A stretch of DNA of 14,486 bases from Chloroflexota bacterium (GTDB taxonomy: Bacteria > Chloroflexota > Limnocylindria > Limnocylindrales > CSP1-4): positions 1 through 14,486 of the forward strand of contig JAJYXX010000366.1 of assembly GCA_021801545.1 (NCBI GenBank). Reading direction: 5' to 3'. Below are positions 1 to 5,924 of the stretch, piece by piece. Within the stretch, counting starts at the first letter, position 1, and every line of letters begins with the position of its first letter. The notes below the pieces were generated by a model. The model searched no databases. It saw nothing but the letters and a program-made list of their open reading frames with translations, and was not told the origin of the DNA. The position numbers and the translations under genes were made by a program.

Positions 1-304
1 TCGCGGCGAGGATCTCGAGCCGGTAGTAGCCATAGGACTTGCCGTCGTTCGCCGGGCGGGCCGCGAAGCGGATCGCGAGGAGGGCCATCGAGACGCCGGC
101 GACGTCGGTGAGCATGTGCCCGGCGTCCGCGATGAGCGCCAGGCTGCCGGTCAGGATGCCGCCCACGACCTCGACCGCCATGTAGCCGCCGGTGAGCAGG
201 AGGACGGCCTTCAGCCGACCGGCGCCGGCTCCGGCGGCGGAGTGGGCGTGGCCGTCCGGCGCCGGGCGTGCGTCCGGTCCGAGTGTTCCCGTCTCAGACA
301 TCAT
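1..304 (-). CDS. Cation diffusion facilitator (CDF) metal exporter, N-terminal part
   Basis: The reading frame runs off the left edge and gives the first ~101 residues of a CDF transporter, an inner-membrane antiporter family that exports Zn2+, Co2+ or Cd2+. A short His/Ala-rich cytoplasmic head (DGHAHSAAGAGAG) precedes TM1, then GSLALIADAGHMLTDVAG in TM2 carries the family's HxxxD metal-site pattern (here DAGHMLTD), followed by a loop with SYGYYRLEILAA, typical of CzcD-like members. Two adjacent ATG codons (304 and 301) are possible starts; a GGAG-like sequence lies about 9 bases upstream. It is separated from the multicopper oxidase gene by ~240 non-coding bases, so it probably has its own promoter. 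The substrate cannot be told from this fragment. Confidence 0.9.
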   Translation of the reverse strand, partial: MMSETGTLGPDARPAPDGHAHSAAGAGAGRLKAVLLLTGGYMAVEVVGGILTGSLALIADAGHMLTDVAGVSMALLAIRFAARPANDGKSYGYYRLEILAA

Positions 305-392
305 CAGCGTGGCTCCGAGGAGACATCGCCCTCGCCCACACCCCGGTGTGTTCGCTGCCCGCCGGGGAGCCGGGGATGAGGCTCGAAGCCAC

Positions 393-416
393 ATGCTTGC
401 ATCATTGCTCAAACAT
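393..416. promoter_or_regulatory. Imperfect inverted repeat upstream of the CDF gene, possible operator
   Basis: A 24-bp interrupted palindrome has half sites ATGYTTG and CAARCAT separated by ten bases. It lies in the most A/T-rich part of the gap between the CDF gene and the oxidase gene, about 90 bases upstream of the CDF start. Position and form would suit a metal-responsive repressor of the exporter, but it does not match the palindrome at the arsR-like gene. No clear -35/-10 pair was identified, so the role is inferred. Confidence 0.25.
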
Positions 417-545
417 ACTATGCGAATTGACCCATTCGCGCGGTGAGGCTTCGCTCGGGCGTCGGGCATCCCGCGGTTCTCTGGCGATCCTTCAGCCTGT
501 GCGAGCGACGGGCGTGCCGAATGGAAGCATCCATGCCCCTTCAAC

Positions 546-1742
546 TCACTCCACGATCAGGGCCGTGACCATCCCGAACATCCCCTTTGATCCCTCGGCG
601 TGGCTGAGAATGTGGCAGTGGAAGGCCCATGCTCCCGGGTTGTCGCAGTCGATGATGACGTCGTAGCGCTCGCCGGGATTCACCCCGAGCGTGTCGCAGG
701 TGAACTCGGCCGAACCCAGGTAGTACCCGTCGCGGGCGACGACGCGCATCGGCATCCCGTGGAGATGCCAGGGATGCATCATCTGACCCTCGTTCATGAA
801 CCGGACGAGGATCCGCTCGCCCTTCTTGGCGATGAGGGGCCTGGTCGCCGGGAAGCCCCGTCCGTTGATCGTGAAGCCGCCGAGGGTGTCGTTGCTGACC
901 CAGACGATGTCCTGGGTAATGCCATAGCGACGGTCGTGGCGGAGCTTCGCGTCCTTCGGATCGACGAGGAAGGCGCCGAGCAGGCCGCGGCCGACCTGGT
1001 CCGCCGCGTTGTGGTGCGAGTGGTACATGTGCGACCCGTACGGCGCCGCGAGGAACTCGTAGACGAACGTCTCGCCCGGCTTGATCGGCGGCTGGGTGAT
1101 GAACGGCACCCCGTCCATCTTGTTGAGGAGCGACTGGCCGTGGAAGTGGACCGTGGTCGACTCGGCCATCGAGTTCTTCACGATCGCCCGGACCTTGTCC
1201 CCCTCCGTGACCCGGAGGATCGGACCCGGCCACATCCCGTTGTAGCCGAGCGCGTTCACGGGCGGGAGCTCGGCGTCGATCCGCCACTCGAACGCGCTGC
1301 ACTCGAGCTCGAACACCTTCCAGTCGCCCTCGATCCGCGGCTCGAGCGGTTGATTGCCGTAGGGACCCGCCGTCTCCCATTCGCCGCCGAGGAACCGCTT
1401 GACGCGCGCCTCGGCGGAGCGGTCGTGCTCCTCGTTCATGGCGGCAAGATCGGTGGTTGGGCTGGCTGACGGCACCGGGGTCGCGGCCGGGGCAGGCGTC
1501 TGGCCGGACGGCGCCACCGGCGTCCCGGCCGGCGCCGGGGCCGGAGCCTTCGACGCATCGGGAAGGCTCGGCCCGAACGTCCACGCCGGCGCTCCGGCCG
1601 GGGTACAGGCAGCGACGGTGGCGGCAACGGCCCCGCCGCCCGCCACGGCAGCCGCGCGGAGGAAGCGACGGCGGGTGAGCGCGGTCGAGGGTGCGGTAAT
1701 CGGGGTTCGCTCGTTCGTATCCATCGTGTCTCCAACGTTCAT
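546..1742 (-). CDS. Tat-exported multicopper oxidase
   Basis: A 398-residue multicopper oxidase, a family that oxidises Cu(I), other metals or phenols and reduces O2 to water. A twin-arginine signal (RRRFLR, residues 24-29) leads into VAAC at 43-46, so a Tat-exported lipoprotein anchored at Cys46 is plausible. A Pro/Ala-rich linker spans about 60-95. All four copper motifs are present: HFHG (199-202), HSHH (241-244), HPWHLH (323-328), and HCH (375-377) with His381; Met388 is a possible axial ligand. It is the last gene of the minus-strand copper operon. ATG at 1742 has GGGAG 8 bases upstream; ATG at 1724 has GGAG 6 bases upstream, and either could be used. A 20-codon ORF and a hairpin sit just before it. 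Copper detoxification is inferred from context; a laccase-like role is the alternative. Confidence 0.93.
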   Translation of the reverse strand: MNVGDTMDTNERTPITAPSTALTRRRFLRAAAVAGGGAVAATVAACTPAGAPAWTFGPSLPDASKAPAPAPAGTPVAPSGQTPAPAATPVPSASPTTDLAAMNEEHDRSAEARVKRFLGGEWETAGPYGNQPLEPRIEGDWKVFELECSAFEWRIDAELPPVNALGYNGMWPGPILRVTEGDKVRAIVKNSMAESTTVHFHGQSLLNKMDGVPFITQPPIKPGETFVYEFLAAPYGSHMYHSHHNAADQVGRGLLGAFLVDPKDAKLRHDRRYGITQDIVWVSNDTLGGFTINGRGFPATRPLIAKKGERILVRFMNEGQMMHPWHLHGMPMRVVARDGYYLGSAEFTCDTLGVNPGERYDVIIDCDNPGAWAFHCHILSHAEGSKGMFGMVTALIVE

Positions 1743-1754
1743 CGAGAGGTCTCC

Positions 1755-1769
1755 CAGCGGTCGCCGCTG
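1755..1769 (-). promoter_or_regulatory. Hairpin between the 20-codon ORF and the oxidase ribosome binding site
   Basis: CAGCGG-loop-CCGCTG is a perfect 6-bp stem with a 3-base loop in the minus-strand mRNA. It begins on the base right after the stop codon of the small ORF at 1770-1832, and the oxidase Shine-Dalgarno GGGAG starts at its foot. A ribosome ending translation of the small ORF would cover this stem, so it could link the two translation events. The structure is read directly; the control role is inferred. Confidence 0.5.
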
Positions 1770-1832
1770 TCAGCAGCCGCACGTGGCGAACGGAAGGGCG
1801 CCGGCCAGGCCGGCGACGGCAAGCCGGGTCAC
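1770..1832 (-). CDS. 20-residue ORF ending Cys-Gly-Cys, possible regulatory leader peptide
   Basis: A GTG codon overlaps the stop of the upstream lipoprotein gene (GTGA), opening a 20-residue frame. The peptide is a short hydrophobic stretch (MTRLAVAGLAGALPF) ending ATCGC, so it has a possible Cu(I)-binding CxC at its C-terminus. A hairpin follows immediately and the oxidase starts 27 bases later, in the same frame. The arrangement recalls CutF upstream of the CutO oxidase in Rhodobacter capsulatus, where a small Cys-containing protein controls oxidase translation, although no DUF2946 similarity is visible. It could instead be the chance tail of a longer non-coding frame. Confidence 0.4.
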   Translation of the reverse strand: MTRLAVAGLAGALPFATCGC

Positions 1833-2749
1833 AGCGCATCGAGAGCTGCCCGGAGCTCCTCCGGGGCGAGCACCCCCTCGTATTTCGCGGCCACCGTCCC
1901 GTCGCCCCGGACGACGACGGTGTACGGCTCGGTCTGGAGACCCCAGGCTTCGGTCCAAGAGGCCGGCTGGGGTTGACCGTTTGCGTCGAGCTCCGGCTGC
2001 AGGGTGCCGTCGCGGACGACCATCCGGTACGGCTCCACGTTGATGAATGTGATCTGCGGGTAGGCCGTCGCAACCGCCTTGACCGTCTCGAGCGTCGGGC
2101 CGCATGTTCGAGTCCGGCAGAACGCCGGCGTCGCGAAGACGACGACGAACGGCTTGCCTGCGGCCAGCGCATCCGCGATCGACGTCTCGTAGAACCGGCG
2201 ATCCGGACGGGGATCGCTGGAGAGCTTCCTGACGTCGCCGCCCACCTCCGCGAGGGTCGGGGTGTCGACCGAGGGGACCGGTGCGCCGAGCGCCGGGGTG
2301 GTACCCGACTCCTGGACGTCGTAGTCCGCCCGGACCACCTTCAGTGAGCCGTCGGGGAACGTCGCCTCGAACCGCGTGCCCCACCGGCCCGCGTCCGGAA
2401 ACGTGATGTCGGCGGCGTAGAGGCCGTTCTGACCCTCGATCGCCCAGATGAACCGTCCGTCTCCCTCGAAGACGACGGTGTCCGGCGCCGTGTCGACGTC
2501 GTAGAAGCGAAGGTGGACCTGCACGTCGGGGGCCGCCACGAGCCGGTTCTGGCGGTCGGTGAGCGAGAACAGGAAGCGGTTCGGTCCCTTCGTGATCTCG
2601 GCGGAGACGAGGAGCGGCAGGATCTCGGGGCCACCTGTAGTACCCGACGCCGCCGGTCCTCCGGCCGGAGGCGGAGAAGTGGCGCTGCCCTGCCCGGCGC
2701 AGGCTGCCAGGACAACCGTGACCACCAGGAGGGCGACGGTGCGTCGCAT
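1829..2749 (-). CDS. Lipoprotein with thioredoxin-like domain
   Basis: A 306-residue predicted lipoprotein. The signal peptide ends in lipobox LAAC, so Cys17 would be lipidated. A beta-rich region follows (about 45-140, with VHLRFYDVD, GLYAADITFPDAGRWG), resembling Ig-like or FixH/YtkA-type periplasmic domains. The C-terminal half (about 185-306) looks like a thioredoxin fold: FVVVFATPAF then CRTRTC (Cys211, Cys216), a CxxxxC spacing rather than the classical CxxC, and a late PYTVVVRGDG strand. The ATG has AGGGAG 9 bases upstream and starts 3 bases after the ctaG-like gene. It may act as a periplasmic thiol reductant or copper chaperone serving the oxidase or a cytochrome oxidase; the specific partner is inferred only from the operon. 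Confidence 0.85.
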   Translation of the reverse strand: MRRTVALLVVTVVLAACAGQGSATSPPPAGGPAASGTTGGPEILPLLVSAEITKGPNRFLFSLTDRQNRLVAAPDVQVHLRFYDVDTAPDTVVFEGDGRFIWAIEGQNGLYAADITFPDAGRWGTRFEATFPDGSLKVVRADYDVQESGTTPALGAPVPSVDTPTLAEVGGDVRKLSSDPRPDRRFYETSIADALAAGKPFVVVFATPAFCRTRTCGPTLETVKAVATAYPQITFINVEPYRMVVRDGTLQPELDANGQPQPASWTEAWGLQTEPYTVVVRGDGTVAAKYEGVLAPEELRAALDAL

Positions 2750-2752
2750 CAG

Positions 2753-3724
2753 TCAGATCTCCCTTCGTGCTTGCTCGTCTCGTCGCGATCGCGCGAGTCG
2801 AGCGTCGATTCGCCTCGTCTCGGCGGCCTCGTGCCGCAGCCAGATGGCGATGAGGAACGCGGCAGCCACCAGGAAGGCGACGTCGTTCGTCAGCCACATG
2901 AGCGAGCCCGCGATCCGCTGGTCGGTCAGGGCGTCGACCCCGAAGGCATCCGGTCGCCCGAGGTAGGCGGAGTAGAGCGGTGCCGGAGCGCTGACGATCG
3001 TGATCGCGAGAAAGCTCATCGGCGGCATCTGCATCACGAGACCGAACAGGCGGACGGCGGGATGGAGTCGCCAGCGCAGCGGGTCCGGGCTGAACATCGG
3101 CCACCAGAAGAGCAACGCCGCGCCGAGATACAGGAGGTGCTCGACCGCGTGCACGCCGTCGTCGAGCAGCGCGAGGTTGTACAGGCCGCTGACGTGGGAC
3201 GCCCACATCGCCAGCGGGAATCCGAGCCAGCCGACGAGCGGGAACGTCAGGACGGCCACCACCCGGCCGTGCAGGATCGGAAGGAGGAGCCTGTCCCGCG
3301 AGCCGTTGCTCGCCGACCGCAGGGCAAGGGTGGCGATCCCGCTCGCCGCAAGGAGCGGCGGCGCCACGGCGGTGAGGAGGAGGTGCTGGACCATATGAAC
3401 GGTGAGGAGCGTCTCGGAGAGCGCGTCGATCGGCGAAACGAGCGCCAGCCCGATGGCGGCGAGCCCGGCGACGAAGGACGCTGTTCGCGCGCGCGACCAT
3501 GGATTCCCAGGGTGGGCTCGGTCGACGGCGCGGGCGGCAGCGACATACCCGACGGAGGCGAGCACGAGGCCGACGATGATCGGCAGGTCCAGGCGCCAGG
3601 CGAGGGCGATCCCGAGCGGATCGGTCGGCTGGGACGCACTTCCGCTGCCGTGCGCCGCGGCAACCGGAGCGAGACCGAGCCAGGCCGCCAGGGCGATCGA
3701 GGCTCGGCACAGGCGTCGACTCAT
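2753..3724 (-). CDS. ctaG: CtaG-family (caa3 type) integral membrane protein
   Basis: A 323-residue polytopic membrane protein of the caa3_CtaG family, associated with cytochrome c oxidase assembly or copper handling. A signal-like first segment ends VAAAHGSGSA. Several TM helices follow with the family's conserved motifs HMVQHLLL, HAVEHLLYLGAALLFWWP, and near the C-terminus DQRIAGSLMW; the His residues are candidate copper ligands. The start is fixed by an ATGA overlap with the small gene upstream and by GGAGG five bases before ATG. It belongs to the same transcript as the lipoprotein and the oxidase. This family should not be confused with the unrelated Cox11/CtaG proteins. Confidence 0.9.
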   Translation of the reverse strand: MSRRLCRASIALAAWLGLAPVAAAHGSGSASQPTDPLGIALAWRLDLPIIVGLVLASVGYVAAARAVDRAHPGNPWSRARTASFVAGLAAIGLALVSPIDALSETLLTVHMVQHLLLTAVAPPLLAASGIATLALRSASNGSRDRLLLPILHGRVVAVLTFPLVGWLGFPLAMWASHVSGLYNLALLDDGVHAVEHLLYLGAALLFWWPMFSPDPLRWRLHPAVRLFGLVMQMPPMSFLAITIVSAPAPLYSAYLGRPDAFGVDALTDQRIAGSLMWLTNDVAFLVAAAFLIAIWLRHEAAETRRIDARLARSRRDEQARREI

Positions 3725-3912
3725 CCGATCCTCCGGCGAAGCGCCCATCGGGCCGCCACTCCGGCGACGACGAGCGCTGCCGGGACGGCGTCGACATCGT
3801 CGTTCGGCCCGGGTAGCGCGGTCTTCAGTTCGGAGTGGCCGGCGGCCGGTCCGGCCACGATGAGGACGAGCGCGACGGCGGCGAGCGCCGCGCGTGGGCA
3901 GGGGCAAAGCAC
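3721..3912 (-). CDS. Short CopC-like secreted or membrane remnant (63 residues)
   Basis: GTG with GGAGG five bases upstream opens a 63-residue frame ending in an ATGA overlap with ctaG. A signal peptide (about 1-25) ends AGPAAGHSELKTALPGPNDD, which resembles the mature N-terminus of CopC copper chaperones (AHAxLxxSxPA), where the first His is a copper ligand. Instead of the ~100-residue CopC beta-sandwich there are only ~15 residues before a second hydrophobic stretch and a basic tail (RWALRRRIG). CopC proteins often have just such a C-terminal anchor, so this may be CopC with its core deleted, or a distinct small membrane protein. Its place before ctaG matches the usual copC position. Confidence 0.65.
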   Translation of the reverse strand: MLCPCPRAALAAVALVLIVAGPAAGHSELKTALPGPNDDVDAVPAALVVAGVAARWALRRRIG

Positions 3913-3975
3913 GGAGGCCTCCGGTCCCGATGGCGGCGAGCGGGCCCGCCGCGGGGTGTGGGGTCGGCGTCGTGA

Positions 3976-3995
3976 GCGGCCGCCTACGCGGCCGC
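3976..3995 (-). terminator. 8-bp GC hairpin at the end of the multi-TM gene, attenuator-like
   Basis: Two copies of GCGGCCGC flank the tetranucleotide CTAC, giving a perfect 8-bp stem that includes the stop codon of the gene ending at 3984. No T-tract follows on the minus strand. It may reduce read-through or protect the mRNA 3' end, and is not a convincing intrinsic terminator. Confidence 0.3.
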
Positions 3996-4640
3996 GGTCG
4001 CCTCCGGAGGTGCACGGACGCCGTTGCGGCGCCCGAGGTCAGACTGTCTCGGACGGACGGTGGTGTCGGGATGAGGACGAGCCGTCGGCCGTGCCCAGCT
4101 CGGTCGAGACGCAGCCGCCAGCCGCGCCAGGAGGATCTCTCGGCGCCATCGCACCAGCGCGCTGACAGCCGCCACGGCGAGCGCGGCGAGCGCGATCACC
4201 GGGATGGCGAACCCGTGTTCGCCGAAGAGCACGGAGATGCCTGAGGCTGGCAGGCCGGCGGTGACGCGTTCGACGTTCTCGACAGTGGCAAACAGCCCCG
4301 TCGTCAGGATCCCGAGCCGGAGGGCCGTGGGTGCAAGCAGGGTCAGGAGGTGTCCCGGGCCCTCGTCGAGCACGCGCAGATGCGACGCCTGTGTTGCCCG
4401 CGCCACGCGGGTGAGACGGAGCAGCTGGCGGGCGGTCACCAGCGCCAGGCCGACCGAGGCGAGGACGACGGTCGCGACGAACATCGTCCAGTACTGATCG
4501 TGACCGCCCTCGGCCATCGCGTCCGCGAATGCCACGCCGGACCCATGCGCCAGGAGATAGACGAGCGCATGGCTGATGGCGAGCGTGGCGAGCGCCACGA
4601 CGGCGAACGCGGCGGCGGAGCGGAGTCGGCCGATGGTCAC
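3984..4640 (-). CDS. Unrecognised multi-TM membrane protein heading the copper operon
   Basis: A 218-residue protein with about four hydrophobic segments: near residues 8-33, 50-72, 100-118 and 145-165. A cytoplasmic-looking Arg-rich stretch follows the second helix (TARQLLRLTRVARATQASHL), and the tail is a long Arg/Pro-rich disordered region. I do not recognise the family. It starts with GTG at 4640 and has no clear Shine-Dalgarno, but a TATAGA -10-like sequence ends 8 bases before the start, so a leaderless mRNA is possible. It is the first gene of the minus-strand set leading to ctaG and the oxidase and is divergent from the arsR-like regulator, so copper-related function is a guess from position only. 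Confidence 0.8.
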   Translation of the reverse strand: MTIGRLRSAAAFAVVALATLAISHALVYLLAHGSGVAFADAMAEGGHDQYWTMFVATVVLASVGLALVTARQLLRLTRVARATQASHLRVLDEGPGHLLTLLAPTALRLGILTTGLFATVENVERVTAGLPASGISVLFGEHGFAIPVIALAALAVAAVSALVRWRREILLARLAAASRPSWARPTARPHPDTTVRPRQSDLGRRNGVRAPPEATAAA

Positions 4641-4648
4641 CGCCGTAG

Positions 4649-4654
4649 TCTATA
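4649..4654 (-). promoter_or_regulatory. Possible -10 element for a leaderless transcript
   Basis: TATAGA on the minus strand ends 8 bases before the GTG start of the multi-TM gene, the spacing expected for leaderless mRNAs, which are common in high-GC bacteria. No good -35 is seen at 16-18 bases, so this is tentative. Confidence 0.25.
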
Positions 4655-4732
4655 CAGCATCCGCGTGTCGAGCCGGTCCGGGTCTTCGCGTACCCGACGG
4701 GCTCCGTGCGCGGTCGCGTCGCGCGGCTCGCT

Positions 4733-4756
4733 CGCGGCTTCGGTCGCGGCTTCGGT
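4733..4756. repeat. Two tandem copies of a 12-bp unit
   Basis: CGCGGCTTCGGT occurs twice in direct succession, followed by a partial third (CACGGC). It lies between the divergent multi-TM and arsR-like genes and is the only tandem repeat seen there. It may be simple-sequence drift or part of a regulator-binding region. Confidence 0.45.
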
Positions 4757-4832
4757 CACGGCTGGCGGTGCGGACGGACCGGTAGCGATGCCGGCGTGGC
4801 CGGCTACCGGCGACGTGACAGCCGGAAGCGTG

Positions 4833-4860
4833 TATCGTTTCAGGTATGCCTGAAGCAATA
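4833..4860. promoter_or_regulatory. 28-bp palindromic operator overlapping the arsR-like start
   Basis: The left arm TATCGTTTCAGG and right arm CCTGAAGCAATA flank a TATG centre; 10 of 12 arm positions pair, with a perfect TTCAGG/CCTGAA core. The ATG at 4846 lies in the centre, and TATCGT at 4833-4838 would serve as a -10 for transcription starting near that ATG. ArsR-family repressors usually bind such palindromes over their own promoter, so autoregulation is the natural reading. Bound repressor would block RNA polymerase. Confidence 0.6.
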
Positions 4861-5406
4861 GGATCCGCCTCGGGGCGTAGTCGCGCTGGCGATCCTCACG
4901 CTGCCGAGCGCCCGTCCGATGAGGGCAGAGACGGGATGGCTGGCGATCGACCAGCCTCGATCGACGTGCGCGGGGGGTGGCTACACCCCGACAAGGTGCG
5001 CCCGGCCGCTGAACGTACCCTCGACATCGGCGAGGCCGAGTCACTGGCGGCGGCGTTCGGCCTCCTGGTCGACGCGACGCGACTGCGGATGCTTCATGCG
5101 CTCGCCCGCGCGGATGAGCTGTGTGTCTTCGATCTCGGGCTGCTCCTCGGGCTCGAACAGTCGACGGTGAGCCGTCAGCTCAGGCTCCTGCGCGAGCGAG
5201 GGATCGTCAGCCGCCGCAGGGAAGGCCGCCTGGCGTACTATCGCCTGAACGATCCGTCCCTGCGCTGGTTCCTCGCCGGACTCGCAACCTCGCTCGGACT
5301 CGACGGGGAAAACACGCCGCCGTCGCCGTGGAGCCTCCTGGCTCCGTTACCCGGGCCCCTCGGTGTCGCCGCCGGCCAGCCGAACACACCTCGAGGTGTT
5401 CGATGA
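4846..5406 (+). CDS. ArsR/SmtB-family winged-helix transcriptional repressor
   Basis: A 186-residue protein with an ArsR winged-helix domain at about residues 60-150: an AESLAAAFGLLVDATRLRML dimer/helix region, ELCVFDLGLLLG, recognition helix STVSRQLRLLRERG, and wing RREGRLAYYRLND. The ELCVFDL segment is where metal sensors such as CadC/CmtR place Cys ligands; here only one Cys is present, and neither the N-terminal Cys nor the C-terminal His/Asp set of SmtB is visible, so the inducer is uncertain. The ~55-residue N-terminus and Pro-rich C-terminus are longer than usual. ATG at 4846 lies in the palindrome; ATG at 4936, after a GAGGG-containing stretch, is an alternative start. It heads the plus-strand operon. 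Confidence 0.9.
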   Translation: MPEAIGSASGRSRAGDPHAAERPSDEGRDGMAGDRPASIDVRGGWLHPDKVRPAAERTLDIGEAESLAAAFGLLVDATRLRMLHALARADELCVFDLGLLLGLEQSTVSRQLRLLRERGIVSRRREGRLAYYRLNDPSLRWFLAGLATSLGLDGENTPPSPWSLLAPLPGPLGVAAGQPNTPRGVR

Positions 5407-5498
5407 CGACACCCGTGCCCCGACCAGAGCCTTTGTCACCGCCACCGATCAGGTCGATCTGCTGCAGGATCGCCAGCTCCACGAGGGTAGTCCAGTGA
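5403..5498 (+). CDS. 31-residue small ORF bridging arsR-like and zinc-ribbon genes
   Basis: ATG overlaps the repressor stop (ATGA) and has GAGGTG about 5 bases upstream; the frame ends by overlapping the GTG start of the zinc-ribbon gene (GTGA). The peptide is Pro-rich (MTTPVPRPEPLSPPPIRS) with a Cys-Cys pair (ICCR). Its exact fit in the 88-base gap suggests translational coupling, with or without a working peptide. No family is recognised and chance is possible. Confidence 0.35.
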   Translation: MTTPVPRPEPLSPPPIRSICCRIASSTRVVQ

Positions 5499-5836
5499 CC
5501 GAACAACCTGACCCAGCGACATACACGTGTCCGAAGTGCGCCGCGCCGATGCGATCGTACGAGCGAAACGGCATCACGATCGAGCAGTGCACCGAGTGCC
5601 GTGGCATCTTCCTCGATCGCGGCGAGCTGGAGCGGCTGATCGAAGCCGAAGACGTCCACGATCGGGAAGGCGAGTCGGGCCGTTACGGGCCGCGCTACGG
5701 TGACGAGCGCGCCTTGCCGGACGAGCGGGGATACGTCGATGAAGGGGGATATGGCGGCTATGACGAGGGCCGCCACGGCGGGTCCGGCCGGCGGCGTCGG
5801 GGCGGCTTTCTCGGCGACCTGCTCGACTTCGGCTGA
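5495..5836 (+). CDS. TFIIB-type zinc-ribbon protein
   Basis: A 113-residue protein. The N-terminal zf-TFIIB domain has two Cys pairs, YTCPKCAAPM (CxxC) and EQCTECRGIFLDRGELERLI (CxxC), the standard pattern of this small bacterial zinc-ribbon family, likely cytoplasmic and of unknown biochemical role. A charged Gly/Tyr/Arg-rich tail (GGYGGYDEG, GRRRRGG) ends FLGDLLDFG, a tail type common in the family. GTG at 5495 is chosen because GAGGG lies 7 bases upstream and the domain begins shortly after. It lies in the putative ArsR-controlled operon. Part of it is duplicated and frameshifted at 7959-8017. Confidence 0.85.
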   Translation: MTEQPDPATYTCPKCAAPMRSYERNGITIEQCTECRGIFLDRGELERLIEAEDVHDREGESGRYGPRYGDERALPDERGYVDEGGYGGYDEGRHGGSGRRRRGGFLGDLLDFG

Positions 5837-5852
5837 CGGGAGGACGCCAACG

Positions 5853-5924
5853 ATGGCAGCGCGCATGCAGACGATCGGCTTGCGTGGTGCTGTCAGGCGT
5901 CGTGTCGGCAGATCCCTCTCGTGA
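5853..5924 (+). CDS. 23-residue basic small ORF bridging to the His/Cys membrane protein
   Basis: GGGAGG at 5838-5843 precedes ATG by 9 bases. The 23-residue, Arg-rich peptide (MAARMQTIGLRGAVRRRVG, then RSLS) stops in a GTGA overlap with the next gene, which has no evident Shine-Dalgarno of its own. That makes translational coupling plausible. No family is recognised. Confidence 0.35.
   Translation: MAARMQTIGLRGAVRRRVGRSLS

Noticed and set aside
1740..1832. In-frame UGA followed by a hairpin before the oxidase, as in selenocysteine insertion or stop read-through
   Set aside because: The stem starts on the base after UGA, is only 6 bp with a 3-base loop, and lacks the spacing and bulged U of bacterial SECIS elements. 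Read-through would also place residues ahead of a complete Tat signal.
1770..3797. 675-codon minus-strand open frame across the lipoprotein and ctaG genes
   Set aside because: Shadow frame in GC-rich DNA: Arg/Pro-rich with no domain, while the overlapping frames carry lipobox, thioredoxin and CtaG motifs.
4733..4762. Tandem 12-bp repeats as a possible CRISPR-like or iteron array
   Set aside because: Only two full units without spacers and no associated cas or replication gene.
4637..5044. 135-codon minus-strand frame ending in a GTGA overlap with the multi-TM gene
   Set aside because: Starts inside the arsR-like gene on the opposite strand, has no Shine-Dalgarno-supported start, and only a 7-codon piece (ATG 4660) lies outside other sequence; insufficient support.
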